A stretch of DNA of 64,000 nt from Paraconiothyrium sp. Pb-2020 (Eukaryota > Ascomycota > Dothideomycetes > Pleosporales > Didymosphaeriaceae): positions 3,720,001 to 3,784,000 of the forward strand of contig JAJUBI010000005.1 in assembly GCA_022419385.1 (NCBI GenBank), given 5' to 3'. Every line of letters starts with the position of its first letter. Position 1 is the stretch's first letter. The notes under the pieces are model-generated. The model was not told the DNA's origin and ran no database searches. It was given only the letters and a program-made list of their open reading frames with translations. The translations under genes and the position numbers were made by a program. Below, one piece after another: positions 1-9,719 of this stretch.

Positions 1-596
1 TGTGCGGACATTCCGACGTTCCTCTGCATCCTGTCTTCAGCTGTTCGAAGACGTCGTTGCAAGCCGGAGGCTCTCGGCCCCACGCGGGCGGTCCAAGGAA
101 GGATAATGAAAGAAAATTTGCTGCGCGCAGGCTGTCAGATTAGATCAAGTAATTCACCGTCAGCGACGTCTGCGAGCCGTCCAGCGCGCGCGCCGATCGC
201 AACAGAACCACGGCACAGCCTGGCAGGCAGGCGGGCGGGCTTCGTCATAGAAGGGCGAGGCGTGCTGGACGGCAGGCAGCGCGCACACCTGTTCAGAGGT
301 GGGCGCGCGTCTCGGGTTGCTCTTATCATCACCCAGCCTGCAAACGCTGCGCGAGCCGCATGGGCGACTGGCGGGCGCGTCGCAGTGAAGCAGCAGAGCA
401 GCAGGCACCGGCGCTGTTTTGAGAAGGGGAAGGGGCACCTGGTTCCTTGGCATGATCGCGCCTGCCGATATACAAAGGACGTGGAAGCCCGCTCTTTTTC
501 TGCAGTCCAACAGCGCTAGACTCCGCTCGCCTCGCTTACCGCCCCAATCAGCACCCAACGCATCCTGGCAAGCATACCTGCATACATAAGAGCGAC
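1..596. other. Upstream region, no supported gene
   Basis: GC-rich stretch with several overlapping open frames on both strands, none of which shows a recognisable domain or splice structure. The last ~100 bases are the likely 5' leader of the NC2-alpha gene. No RNA gene or repeat was seen. Confidence 0.5.
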
Positions 597-1434
597 ATGG
601 ACTCCAACTCGACGTGGGCTCCGGAATCACCAGACCTGTCGACGAGCCACTACTCCAACGACGACGAGCCCGTCCACCCGCAGCATCAGGGCTACCGCGG
701 CTCCGTCTCGCTCTCGCTGCCCTACTCGCCGCCCACGTCCAGCCCGACCCTCCAGGCCAAGGCCCTGCCGCTGGCTGACACGTCCCCCATGCCGCGGGGT
801 GTGCGCAAGGAGGAGAGCATGCAAGATGCGGACTACGTGCCTGACGCCGACGCGCCCGTGACCGCCGTGGAGACGCCGCGGGGCAAGGGCGTCAAGAGGG
901 AGGACAATGGCACCCCAGCCGCGCCCGCAGACGTCAACATCACGGTGCACTTCCCTGTAGCCAGGATAAAGCGCATCATGCAGGCCGACGACGACGTGGG
1001 CAAGGTCGCGCAGGTGACGCCTGTTGTTGTCTGTGAGTACTTTTGCCTCGCTTGCCTAAAACATTTCACCGCGAAACGCGCGGGCCCCACTCTTGCAGCG
1101 CGGTGAGGGGCGCTGTCGTGGACCGTTTCCACAATGCAACGAGCCCATTACTAACGACCCTTCAGCAAAAGCACTCGAGCTCTTCATGGTCTCACTTGTC
1201 ACCAAATCCGCCGCCGAAGCCAAGGCTCGCAACTCCAAGCGCGTCGGCGCAATCCACCTCAAGCAAGCCATTGCGAACGACCCGCAGTTCGACTTCCTCA
1301 CCGAGATTGTCGCGAAAGTGGCCGATGCGCCGGCAGCTGCAGAGAAGAGCGAGGATGCCATGGATGTGGACAGTGGGAAAAAGAAAAAGACGTCTAGCAG
1401 GCGCAAGAAGAAGAGTGACGATGACGACTTTTGA
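597..1434 (+). CDS. BUR6: NC2-alpha / DRAP1-like transcription repressor subunit (Bur6)
   Basis: Exons 597-1032 and 1166-1434 give 234 aa. The intron has a GTGAGT donor, a CTAAC branch-like site at 1151 and a TTCAG acceptor, and joining restores the helix PVVVSKALELFMVSL. Residues ~115-205 form one histone fold beginning HFPVARIKRIMQ and continuing with RNSKRVGAIHLKQAI, the pattern of NC2-alpha (DRAP1/Bur6). The first ~110 residues are Pro/Ser-rich and acidic; the C-terminus is Lys-rich and then acidic (DDDDF). In the family this protein pairs with NC2-beta/Dr1, clamps TBP on promoter DNA and blocks TFIIB recruitment, acting in the nucleus. The IMQ-D-IGKVAQ-type loop and FMVSL helix fit NC2-alpha better than Dpb3 or HAP5. 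Partner assignment is by family knowledge. Confidence 0.85.
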
Positions 1435-2247
1435 GGCTCGGGAACTGAGATGAGATCAAGACTTACGAATACACGTGTTGGAATGTATGATGATGCGGCT
1501 TTGTCTTCGCATGGGACCCGTCGACGGGAGGTCTAAATTTTTGCGAAGGACCTACGAGCTCTGGCGGACCCCTGCTGACGATGGTCGGAGGCATGACTCG
1601 ACCTCGCATCACTCCTCTGCATCCACCCTTCCGCTTCTCTCGCAATACCTGTACGGGACATTAGAGCGGAACCGGCGTTGAGCAGGTGTGCAATGTTCAC
1701 TGACTTCATGAACACTTTCTAACTCCTAAAGGTTCCTTCAACCGGACGGTTCAATGCGGCGATACCAATCAATTTGAGTAACCATTTCCACATGATGATT
1801 TTTCTCCGTGATGGTCCGTTTCAAAGAGGATGCTCACTGCACGACGGGTCGGAGGCAATTAGTGACAGACCTTCGTTCCTACCTTGTCTCCTCTTCCACC
1901 CACTCGATGTTCTTTTCCGAGGCCATGCCGCGATTTTAATGATGCTGATATCATAGCGTCCATCACCGAACCGATGGATAAATTGCTAGTTTCCGGGTTG
2001 GCGGCGCGTTCATCGCCTACCGTCCAATTTAACCGTAATCTAGTAGATCCCCGCATGCCGCCGCCCGTCAGGAACCGTCCTTCAATTGGCTCCTCCAACA
2101 TCTAAGACCATGACTCTGTTAGCCCTGTCGACGCTTGGCTATTCGCTATGCTTTCTCCCGTAGCGCCGGGACGTATTAAAGATCATGCTCCCAGCATGTG
2201 TAGTCTGCTTTGCTACGGACTTTCAAGTGGTAGAGAGTGTAGTCAAG
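1435..2247. other. Intergenic, nothing recognised
   Basis: About 0.8 kb between two genes on the same strand. Only short unsupported frames are present. It should contain the 3' UTR of the NC2-alpha gene and the promoter of the SGNH hydrolase; no clear TATA box or repeat was identified. Confidence 0.5.
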
Positions 2248-3647
2248 ATGCATTCTCTTCGATTCTTCGTCGCTTTAGTCGGGGTATTGCTTCCAACGGT
2301 ATCAGCAGACAGTGAGGACCTGTCTGGTGGCAGAGTTGCGCGACGCGCTGTCCGACCAAACCCTCCAAATGGACACTGGATAGATACCTGGACATCTATG
2401 CCGCAGCTCACGGAGCCAGCGAATCTACCACCTGCTCCATACGTACGCCGTTCCAAGTCTGCTAACGTGAAACACACTGACATTTTCAGAACCAAACCGG
2501 AGCTGTCTTCGTAAATTCTACAATCAGACAAACCCTACACATGTCCGTTGGTGCCTCGCAAATCCGCCTCAAGATCTCCAACGTATTCGGTGTCACCAAC
2601 CTCCCTATCACCGCTGTCACCGTCGCGCTACCAGTGAACGGCAGCGCAGGGATCCACCAAGTCGAGCCATCGACACTGCAAAAAGTTACTTTTTCGGGCA
2701 AAGATGGAACATCTATCCCCAACGGCGCCCTCGCCGTCTCTGATCCCTTGAACTTCAAGATCAAACCGCAAAGCATGCTCACCGTCTCGATCTATCTCCA
2801 AGGGGGCCAGACAACGAACAGCATCACATCCCACCCGGGTAGCCGCACCACCTCATACTGGCAATTTGGAAACGCCGTCTCTTCATCCGCCCTCACCATC
2901 ACAAATGCTAACACACAGTCCGCAGCCCACTGGTACTTCCTCTCCGCCGTCGAAGCCTGGGTTCCACCCTCCTCCGGCACGCTGGCTATCGTAGGTGACA
3001 GCATCACCGACGGCCGCCGCAGCGACACCAACAAGAACAACCGCTGGCCCGACCTGCTCCTTGCGCGCCTGCAGAAGAACCCGCTTACCTCCCGCATCGC
3101 CATCGCGAACCAAGCCGCGGGTGGAAATCGCGTGCTGGCAGATGGTTTGGGACCGAATGCGCTGGGACGCGCGGAGAGAGATGTTTTGTCCCACCCTGGT
3201 GTGCGGTATGCGATGGTGTTTGAAGGCGTGAATGATATTGGGAGTGCGGATGCTACACCTGCAGCCCAGGGATCTATCTACGAGGGGCTGGTGCAGGCAT
3301 ATGAGCAGATTGTCACACGGATACATGCCTTTGGGATTCCTGTGTTTGGCGCGACGATCACGCCGTTCTCCGCTCCTGCCAATTTCACGGGGCAGCCGTA
3401 CAGCGATCCGGAGAGGGAGAAGACACGACAGAGGGTCAACACATTCATTAGAGAAAGTGGAATCTTCGACGCCGTGGTGGACTTCGATAAGATGCTGGCG
3501 GATCCGCAGATTCCTAGCCAGCTGAAAGATGAGTACGACTCAGGAGACTATCTGCACCCTAATGTCAAGGGCTACCAGAGACTGGCGGATTTGTTTCCAG
3601 TGGGGATTTTCGCGGCTTGGGAGCAGGGGGCGGATGAGTTTGTGTAG
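2248..3647 (+). CDS. Secreted SGNH/GDSL-family hydrolase
   Basis: Exons 2248-2442 and 2490-3647 (phase 0 intron of 47 bp with GTACGC donor, GCTAAC branch site and TTTCAG acceptor) encode 450 aa. The ATG at 2248 is chosen over the in-frame ATG at 2185 because it starts a clean signal peptide (LRFFVALVGVLLPTVSA). The catalytic domain has block I GDSITDGR near residue 235 (nucleophile Ser), block III GVNDIG near 310 (Asn of the oxyanion hole) and block V DYLHPN near 425 (Asp/His). These are the SGNH catalytic elements; members deacetylate polysaccharides or cleave esters. A ~150-residue beta-rich region precedes the catalytic domain. It is presumably secreted; the substrate cannot be read from the sequence. 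Confidence 0.85.
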
Positions 3648-4459
3648 GTAGGGAAGGAGTCAGTTGCCATCACTGTACATAGGAGCTAACCTGGTCCTAC
3701 ATGGGCAATTTTGCCAATACAGTACTTGATCATTGTTACATCTCACTTCCCTATTTACCTCGCCTACGCTGTTCAGCTACGTTGCGCCACTACCGCAACG
3801 CGCGTTGCAGGCCGATAATCGCACAGAGAGTTTGGCTAGCAGCCTAGTCATGTATCTTTCGCGTTTCTCATCACAGTGATACTTCTCAAAAGAAGCGAAC
3901 ACTCGGTGCGCAAATTAAGCTTATATCCGCAGCGGGGGTATGGCGGCTCCCCTGCAGTTTTGTAGCCTCAACTCGGGGAAGGCTTATTATACTCCTACCA
4001 CGACACTCCTATAATCTTGGCGTACGCATGCACCGCATGAAGCTCAAGGCGCCGCCAACGATAGTTCACGCCCCGCTGACTTTTGCACCCACGATGTGCC
4101 TATGTACCCCAGTTAAGGCACTGATAAAGAGCAGTGAGAGCTCAGATATCCGCAAGCTACAGCCCGAAACGGTAAGCGTGATCGATAGTTCGTCCGCCGA
4201 AACGGTTGGATGAGGTCACCAACCTGGACACTTTTCCGGCGAGAAGCATGCCCGATGTACAATTATGGGCTTGCACCCGCGGGCGGGAGCTTTCTGCCTC
4301 GCGAAGTACCGAAAACTCCGCGTTCGTGGCCATCCCAAAGCGCGACATCTTCTGCAGGGGCAAACGATACGCGGCCTGGTATGGTATATAGATGACGAAG
4401 GTCACAGCTAGGTTCGTGAGCTACATTTCGTACAACAATTCAATTGCAGTATTGAGAAG
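3648..4459. other. Intergenic, nothing recognised
   Basis: About 0.8 kb holding the 3' end of the hydrolase gene and the promoter of the transporter gene. Open frames at 4028-4405 lie on both strands without domain content. No repeat or RNA gene seen. Confidence 0.5.
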
Positions 4460-6365
4460 ATGGCAGATGACATCGAAATGTATCCCAACATAAGCCGAGG
4501 ACGTAGTATGAATCCGCACGCCAATGATCTGGAGAGCCAGCATGTGGAGCCGGCGGTCGAAGAAGGCGAATCGCCACTAGATGAAGTGCGCAAGACAAAA
4601 AGAGGAAGTAATTCATCGTCCAGCGGTTCAAGTTGGAATACGACCGACTACCCGGGCAAGGATGACCAAGACGGACACCGCCCATCTCGCCGTGAACTGG
4701 CGGAATCAATCTCAAGAAGTCGCAGCCGCAGAGGGAGCTTTCCCGCACGTGCAAGGTCCGATGCACTGGGTGCTGCAACAACCACGAGCTTGTCGCAACC
4801 TATTACGCGGGCCATTTCACGTCGCGACACCGTTCTTAGCAAGATTCGAACAAGGAATAACGTTCCGCCCTTCGATCACCCTCTGGCCCATCAGCCTACT
4901 ACTGCGGATGTGCTGGTTGAATTTGATGGGAAAGACGATCCGTACAGACCTATCAACTGGCCCACCAAGAAGAAGATCATCACTACGGGGCTTTACGGTC
5001 TATGTACCATGTCTGCTTCTTGGGCTTCCTCGTCATACTCGTCCGGTACCACTCAAGTAGCTCAACATTTCCATGTCGGCAAGGAGGTAGCCACGCTCGG
5101 TACCAGTCTGTTCCTGTTTGGCTTCGGCCTGGGACCTTTGCTTTGGGCGCCACTAAGTGAAGTGTATGGAAGGCGCCTTGCAGTACTAGCACCAATGTTT
5201 GTGGGGGCGTGCTTCAGCTTCGGGACGGCGGTGGCGAAGGACATTCAAACAGTCATGATCACGCGGTTCTTCGGGGCGTTCTTCTCCAGTGCGCCGGTTA
5301 CGAATACAGGCGGCGTCTTGGGCGACCTGTATGATCCGAGTTGGAGAGGAATTGCTATGGCAGGTTACGCAATGGCTGTTGTGGGCGGACCGTGTCTAGG
5401 TACGCCATCCATTCATTACTCTTCGACGCCATGGAATTGACGAAATTACAGGACCCATTGTCTCGAGCGCCTTCGTTGTTAACGCTTCCCTCGGCTGGCG
5501 CTGGACCGAGTATTTTACCGGTATCCTGCAACTTTCTATTCTCCTCGTGGCCACCATTTACATCGACGAATCCTATCCCCCCAAGCTGCTCGTCTACAAA
5601 GCACGCCGCCTCCGCCACGAATCCGGCAACTGGGCCCTGCACGCCAAATTTGAAGAATGGGACGTCTCCATCGTCGAACTCGCGCGCAAATTCTTGCTCC
5701 GCCCCGTCCAGATCCTCATGTCACCAATCTGCTTCCTCGTCGCCCTGTACGCCTCCTTCTGCTACGGCATCCTCTACATGCAACTCGGCGGTGTCCCCAT
5801 CATCTTCGGCGAAGAGCGCGGCTGGCGACCGGTAGTAGCCAGCCTGCCCTTCCTCTGCGTCCTCATCGGCGCTTTCCTAGGGTGCTCGTTAAATGTCTAC
5901 AACCAGACTCTCTACAACAAAGCCTACCACGCCGCCGGCAACCGCGCTGTCCCCGAGAAGCGGCTTCCTCCCATGATGCTCGGCTCCGTTCTCTTCTCCG
6001 GCGGGCAGTTCCTCATGGGCTGGACGGCGGATCCCTCGTTCCACTGGATATGTCCCTGCATCGGGCTCGTGCTTCTCGGTACAGGCTTCTTCACTATTTT
6101 CCAGGCCGCGCTGAATTATCTCGTCGATACGTTTACACTGTATGCTGCGAGTGCAGTAGCGGCGAATACGTTCCTGAGAAGTTGCTTCGCGGGGGGTTTC
6201 CCGCTTGCGGTGGCCCCGTTGTATCACAATATCGGAATTGGACCTGGGTGCAGTATCACTGGTGGGTTTGCGGCGCTGTTGATACCAGTGCCGTTTGTGT
6301 TCTACATCTACGGAAAGGATATCCGGAGGAGGAGTAAGTGGAGTAGGGCGAGTGTGTATGATTAG
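4460..6365 (+). CDS. MFS drug/polyamine:H+ antiporter (DHA1 type)
   Basis: Exons 4460-5399 and 5452-6365 (GTACGC donor, TTACAG acceptor, phase 1) encode 617 aa. A ~165-residue hydrophilic, Ser/Arg-rich cytoplasmic N-terminus is followed by about 12 hydrophobic segments. The loop after TM2 reads WAPLSEVYGRR, the DHA1 version of MFS motif A, and a VGGPCLGP stretch spans the intron, matching the family motif C region. The central loop (~residues 390-420) is charged. Relatives are Flr1/Mdr1/Tpo-like plasma-membrane exporters of drugs, polyamines or secondary metabolites. It stands alone, followed by the promoter-like array. Substrate unknown. Confidence 0.85.
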
Positions 6366-6546
6366 CGGAGCTGGGAAGATGTAGCATTGCTTAATGATTG
6401 GAATGACTCTTGGGCTATGTACCTTTAAGCGAGTACTTGTTTCTAGCGGGATGTACTACAATCGCATAGATTTGATTATCTGCATGTATAGTGTCGAAGA
6501 AGCAGAGGATACTGCATCAGAAAGAGCTATAAAGTGGGGTGGGGTG

Positions 6547-6690
6547 TCACATCATGAAGCAGTACCCTGGTCTAAACGCATGTCAAGACTGCCTTTGGGT
6601 GTATCATCATACTCACCCACCTTTCTCATACTTCTGCGGCGCAGTCTTTCGGCGCTAAAAGCAATTGCCCCAACAAGAGCATAGAAGACT
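6547..6690 (+). repeat. Array unit 0 (decayed)
   Basis: Shows CATCATGAAGC near 6550, a poor TATA (GTATCAT) at 6601, a pyrimidine-rich stretch and GCTAAAAGC at 6654, but ATA replaces ATG at the expected +25 position. Confidence 0.35.
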
Positions 6691-6781
6691 AGACAGAACA
6701 TTACCGTCAAAGCATGGCTTGCTCGACACTGCCTCAGAGGCTGAGAAAAACGTGCGCGTAATGTTGGACACGGTCTACGTC

Positions 6782-6940
6782 GTGATGATGCTCATCACCA
6801 CCGAGCCATAACGCAAACATGCGGGTATATAAGTTCTCTTTTCTACGTCACCCAGCTTACCTCTTTACCCTACTACATGCCGATCGACATCGGCTACTAA
6901 AAGTCTACCTCAACCAACTATGGCGGGTGAGAAACAACAA
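6782..6940 (+). promoter_or_regulatory. Array unit 1
   Basis: Inverted repeat GTGATG (6782-6787) / CATCAC (6793-6798); TATATAA at 6826; hairpin GCCGAT-CGAC-ATCGGC at 6879-6894; ACTAAAAG at 6896; ATGG at 6920. Confidence 0.6.
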
Positions 6941-7024
6941 CTCTTGAGGGTGATGCTCGTTTCCGCGCTGGGCTAGCTCTGACCTAGGAACAAAGAGAAG
7001 TGCGTCCTGAGTGCGGGCTCAAGT

Positions 7025-7185
7025 CATGATGTTGCACTCCATCATGAAGCGAGGATGGTTGTGTGAGGGTATATAAACCGTCCTTCTTACTGCCATCGTA
7101 CTCTTCTCCACACTTCTGTTGTCTGGTGCTGCATTTGGGTGACTAAAACAGCGAATGGAAGAACCGTATGGAGGACTTCAAAACG
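7025..7185 (+). promoter_or_regulatory. Array unit 2
   Basis: Inverted repeat CATGATG (7025-7031) / CATCATG (7040-7046); TATATAAA at 7070; CTTCTCCACACTT near 7103; ACTAAAAC at 7142; ATGG at 7168. No clear hairpin before the box. Confidence 0.6.
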
Positions 7186-7299
7186 CAAATAAGCGCGCCT
7201 TATGGCTCGTCTTTGGCGCTGGACTGGGTCCAAGTCTAGTGCAGTGAGGGAATGCGCAAGCGAGCCTGTAGCGGTGTTGTATGAAACATTGCTAGCTTG

Positions 7300-7445
7300 A
7301 TGATGCACTGCATCATGAAGCTTTGTTGCAGATCTACAGGTATATAATCCCACTTTTGTGCTCGTTCTCATATCTGCAGTCTACGTCAAGCCAAATCATG
7401 GCGTCCAAAAGCACGTCCGGAAGACAATATGGACTTCGAGAACTG
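7300..7445 (+). promoter_or_regulatory. Array unit 3
   Basis: Perfect inverted repeat ATGATGC-ACT-GCATCAT at 7300-7316; TATATAAT at 7341; box degenerate (TCCAAAA at 7404); ATGG at 7429. Confidence 0.55.
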
Positions 7446-7530
7446 AAGACATACGCTGGACATGGTTCGCCGTTGTCGTGAGTCGCGGAAAGTCGAGGAT
7501 GGGTTGCAACGATCTGACATCTCATATGTG

Positions 7531-7685
7531 GTGATGATGATGCTGTTCAGCTTGATGCAGCGTAACGAGGCTGATGGTATAAAAACCCTCGTTTCCTCAC
7601 GAATCTTTCCACTCCTTACACTTTGTCACTCGCCAGCAAGGCGACCAAAATCGACGACGAACCGACCCATGGGTGGCAACCGTAC
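7531..7685 (+). promoter_or_regulatory. Array unit 4
   Basis: GTGATGATGATG at 7532 with a degenerate partner TTGATGCAG; TATAAAAA at 7578; hairpin TCGCC-AGCAA-GGCGA at 7630-7644; ACCAAAA at 7644; ATGG at 7669. Confidence 0.55.
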
Positions 7686-7801
7686 AATACACCAGGTTAT
7701 TATTGTTCCTGTCCCCCCGGGTCGTGACTGCAAAGACATGTACAAGTGCTACTATGTTGCAAAGTGGTCCAAAAAACTCTCAGCTTCGAGCACTGACAGA
7801 G

Positions 7802-7955
7802 CGATGATGTACCGCACCACCGTATGAAGATGTAGATACTGGGCTATATAAACCTCTATACTTCCCATCGGCTTTCTCTTTCCCACACTTGTCATCGACC
7901 AGCTAGGCGACTAAAAGAATTTGCCATACCGATGTATGCGGGTCTAAAGGCACAT
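7802..7955 (+). promoter_or_regulatory. Array unit 5
   Basis: Degenerate repeat CGATGATG...CGTATGAAG at 7802; TATATAAA at 7845; CCCACACTT near 7882; bulged hairpin TCGACC-AGCTA-GGCGA at 7895-7910; ACTAAAAG at 7910; ATG at 7936. Confidence 0.55.
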
Positions 7956-8065
7956 GGACAAGTTCAACATGGTTGCTGCTTGTGTGCAGTGGAAGAAAAC
8001 GATTGCGGTGAAGACATCATGCCGTGCATGTTGTTTAGTTCCCCTATCTTTGATGGCTATCGTAG

Positions 8066-8225
8066 TGATGATGCTCTGCATCATGCAACGATGGTAGAGT
8101 ACCTAGGTACCTGAGGTATATAAAACCGACTTTGTGCGGCGATCTTTACTCTTCACAATCCCACTTTGCCGGCGTGCGACTCAAAGACGTTGCCAAAGAG
8201 TTCCATGGGGCGTTGTAAAGATAAA
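8066..8225 (+). promoter_or_regulatory. Array unit 6
   Basis: Perfect inverted repeat ATGATGC-TCT-GCATCAT at 8068-8084; TATATAAAA at 8117; CTCTTCACAATCCCACTT near 8150; alternative stem CTTTG (8164-8168) / CAAAG (8182-8186); ACTCAAAG at 8179; ATGG at 8205. Confidence 0.6.
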
Positions 8226-8332
8226 GTAATGTCTCAACATGTTGTTGCCGGCGTTCTGAAAAAGGGAGAGAGATATGCATCATGTCGGACGTGGTTCGGA
8301 GTTCTATTTACTTGTATTCGGGGCCAATGGCA

Positions 8333-8490
8333 GATTGACGCTGCGCTGCATCCTAGAGGAATGATGAGGCCAAATCCAGTATATCAAGCGCACTATTGTG
8401 ACTTTGCTTGCTCTCCACACTTCTCTGCTCCGCTAGGCCTTGACGCTAAAAACCTGAAGACATACCGCTCATGTGAAAGCCTAAAATCCT
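8333..8490 (+). promoter_or_regulatory. Array unit 7
   Basis: Inverted repeat largely lost (GCTGCGCTGCATCC near 8340); weak TATATCAA at 8380; CTCTCCACACTTCT near 8411; GCTAAAAA at 8445; ATG at 8471. Confidence 0.45.
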
Positions 8491-8594
8491 GGATCCTCCC
8501 CCATCATGTTTCCTGCGTGTGTGCTAGGCTACTCGAACAGTCCGTCGCAGAAACATATGCTCGCCGAGCTTGATTTTGCTTCGGTCACTGCCAC

Positions 8595-8745
8595 AGTGAT
8601 GATACTCTTCACAAAGTGATTAAGTGAGGATGTGAGCATATGTTAAGCTTCTTCTTCCTATAACGTGCATGTTCTTTACACTACTTGAGACCGCTTAGAC
8701 GGTGAATAAAACTAGTACTAGAAGAATACATGGAGGTCTAAAAAC
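8595..8745 (+). promoter_or_regulatory. Array unit 8
   Basis: GTGATGATA at 8597; TATA box poor (TATGTTAA at 8639); short hairpin ACCG-CTTAGA-CGGT at 8690-8703; AATAAAAC at 8705; ATGGAGGTC at 8730. Confidence 0.45.
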
Positions 8746-8839
8746 AACTTCCTCAAAGTCAATGTCGTTGCGGCGTCTGCTAATACTTGCATGGTATACA
8801 GGCAGTGGTCCCGTGACTTTCGCAGACTGACCCCTCAGT

Positions 8840-8995
8840 CATCATCACAAAGACATGATGATGTACATTTTCGACCCGGGTATTGCGTATATAAATCGCC
8901 CTTGCCTGCATCTTCTGCTCTTCACACTTCATAGTCACCACTATATGGTGATTAAAAGCGAGATTGTGGAGACCAATGGAAGTCCAAAGACCGCG
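8840..8995 (+). promoter_or_regulatory. Array unit 9
   Basis: Inverted repeat with arm order reversed, CATCATCA (8840-8847) / TGATGATG (8856-8863); TATATAAA at 8888; CTCTTCACACTTC near 8918; hairpin TCACCA-CTATA-TGGTGA at 8935-8951; ATTAAAAG at 8951; ATGGAAGTCC at 8976. Confidence 0.6.
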
Positions 8996-9099
8996 TATCT
9001 GGATCGAATGTCCTTCCTTTTGCTTGTCTCTCCCTAGCTCGACAAGCGGTCAGCGGCAGAATCCGTAAGTACCCCATGGAGTTTTCTGTCAGGTATCGT

Positions 9100-9256
9100 C
9101 ATGACGATGTGGTGGTGATTAGTTCCACCAACATCGGTTGATGATCTCAGGCGGAGGTATATAAGAAGCTACGTTTTCCTCCTTGTCTGACACACACCAC
9201 CCTAAGGAGGCGGAACTAAAAGCACGATTGATGTTTCAACATGGGAATAACAACCA
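9100..9256 (+). promoter_or_regulatory. Array unit 10
   Basis: Degenerate inverted repeat region near 9100-9145; TATATAAG at 9158; ACTAAAAG at 9215; ATGGG at 9241. Sequence beyond ~9300 no longer fits the pattern. Confidence 0.5.
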
Positions 9257-9719
9257 TGCAGAGGTCCTCAATGTCTGCGTTGTGTTTTTGGTTCGTGCCA
9301 ACAGGCATCATCGAAAGGACGAGGAATGGTCCTCATGGATGCGGTTCCTGGCGTAAGCGGGATACGTAGTCTCTACAGCTTGTCCTCTTGCCCTTTCACA
9401 GGCCACAGCGAACGGCCTGGGCCTAAGAAGCGGCTGTGATGCCTAGACGGGCAAACGCATGGGAATTCACATGCCGTCATGTAGTACGATTGCGGCGCCT
9501 TGGGACCTGTGTTCTTGTAAGTAATGAGGGGCCTTCAAACGCAGGTGACATGAGTCGAATGGTGTATTCTCGCTATGTACAGGGGATCATAAAACTGACA
9601 GGAGAGTATGCGAAACGCCTATATTAACATCACTTGTGCTCATCTTCGAAGCACCAAACATCACCGCCACCACAACATCCTATATACCACAGATATGACT
9701 GACGCATCCAAGCATAATC
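9257..9719. other. Intergenic after the array
   Basis: Contains no clear further TATA/ACTAAAA unit, although CATAAAACTGAC at 9588 may be a relic. It should also hold the 3' UTR of the minus-strand Atg33-like gene. Confidence 0.4.

Larger units (their letters stand above)
6547..9256 (+). repeat. Degenerate tandem array of promoter-like units (10 clear, 1 decayed)
   Basis: Successive TATA boxes lie at 6826, 7070, 7341, 7578, 7845, 8117, 8380, 8639 (poor), 8888 and 9158, spacing 237-272 bp. Each unit has, in order: a CATCAT/ATGATG inverted repeat; TATA ~25-45 bp later; a pyrimidine-rich TCTTCACACTT-like stretch ~30 bp after TATA, as at fungal Pol II starts; an ACTAAAA-like box 57-72 bp after TATA; and an ATG 24-26 bp after that box in every unit. 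Between these landmarks the units are almost unrelated. Downstream of the ATG the frames differ in length, composition and stop position, so a protein family is not supported. A short-transcript (non-coding) array is the best reading, but this is inference. Confidence 0.65.

Noticed and set aside
106..1132. Overlapping long frames at the left end on both strands
   Set aside because: Shadows of GC-rich sequence; no domains and incompatible with the NC2-alpha exons.
7462..8573. Open frames of ~120-135 codons inside the array (7462-7827, 8166-8573)
   Set aside because: They cross unit boundaries, run through TATA boxes and inverted repeats, and have no counterpart in neighbouring units.
6782..8863. 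GTGATGATG as box C of C/D snoRNAs
   Set aside because: It lies upstream of the TATA box, pairs with a CATCAT arm, and no consistently placed CTGA box D was found.
6920..9300. Array units as a family of small secreted peptides starting at the conserved ATG
   Set aside because: Translations differ entirely; several stop after 3-6 codons (units 3, 5, 7 and 8).
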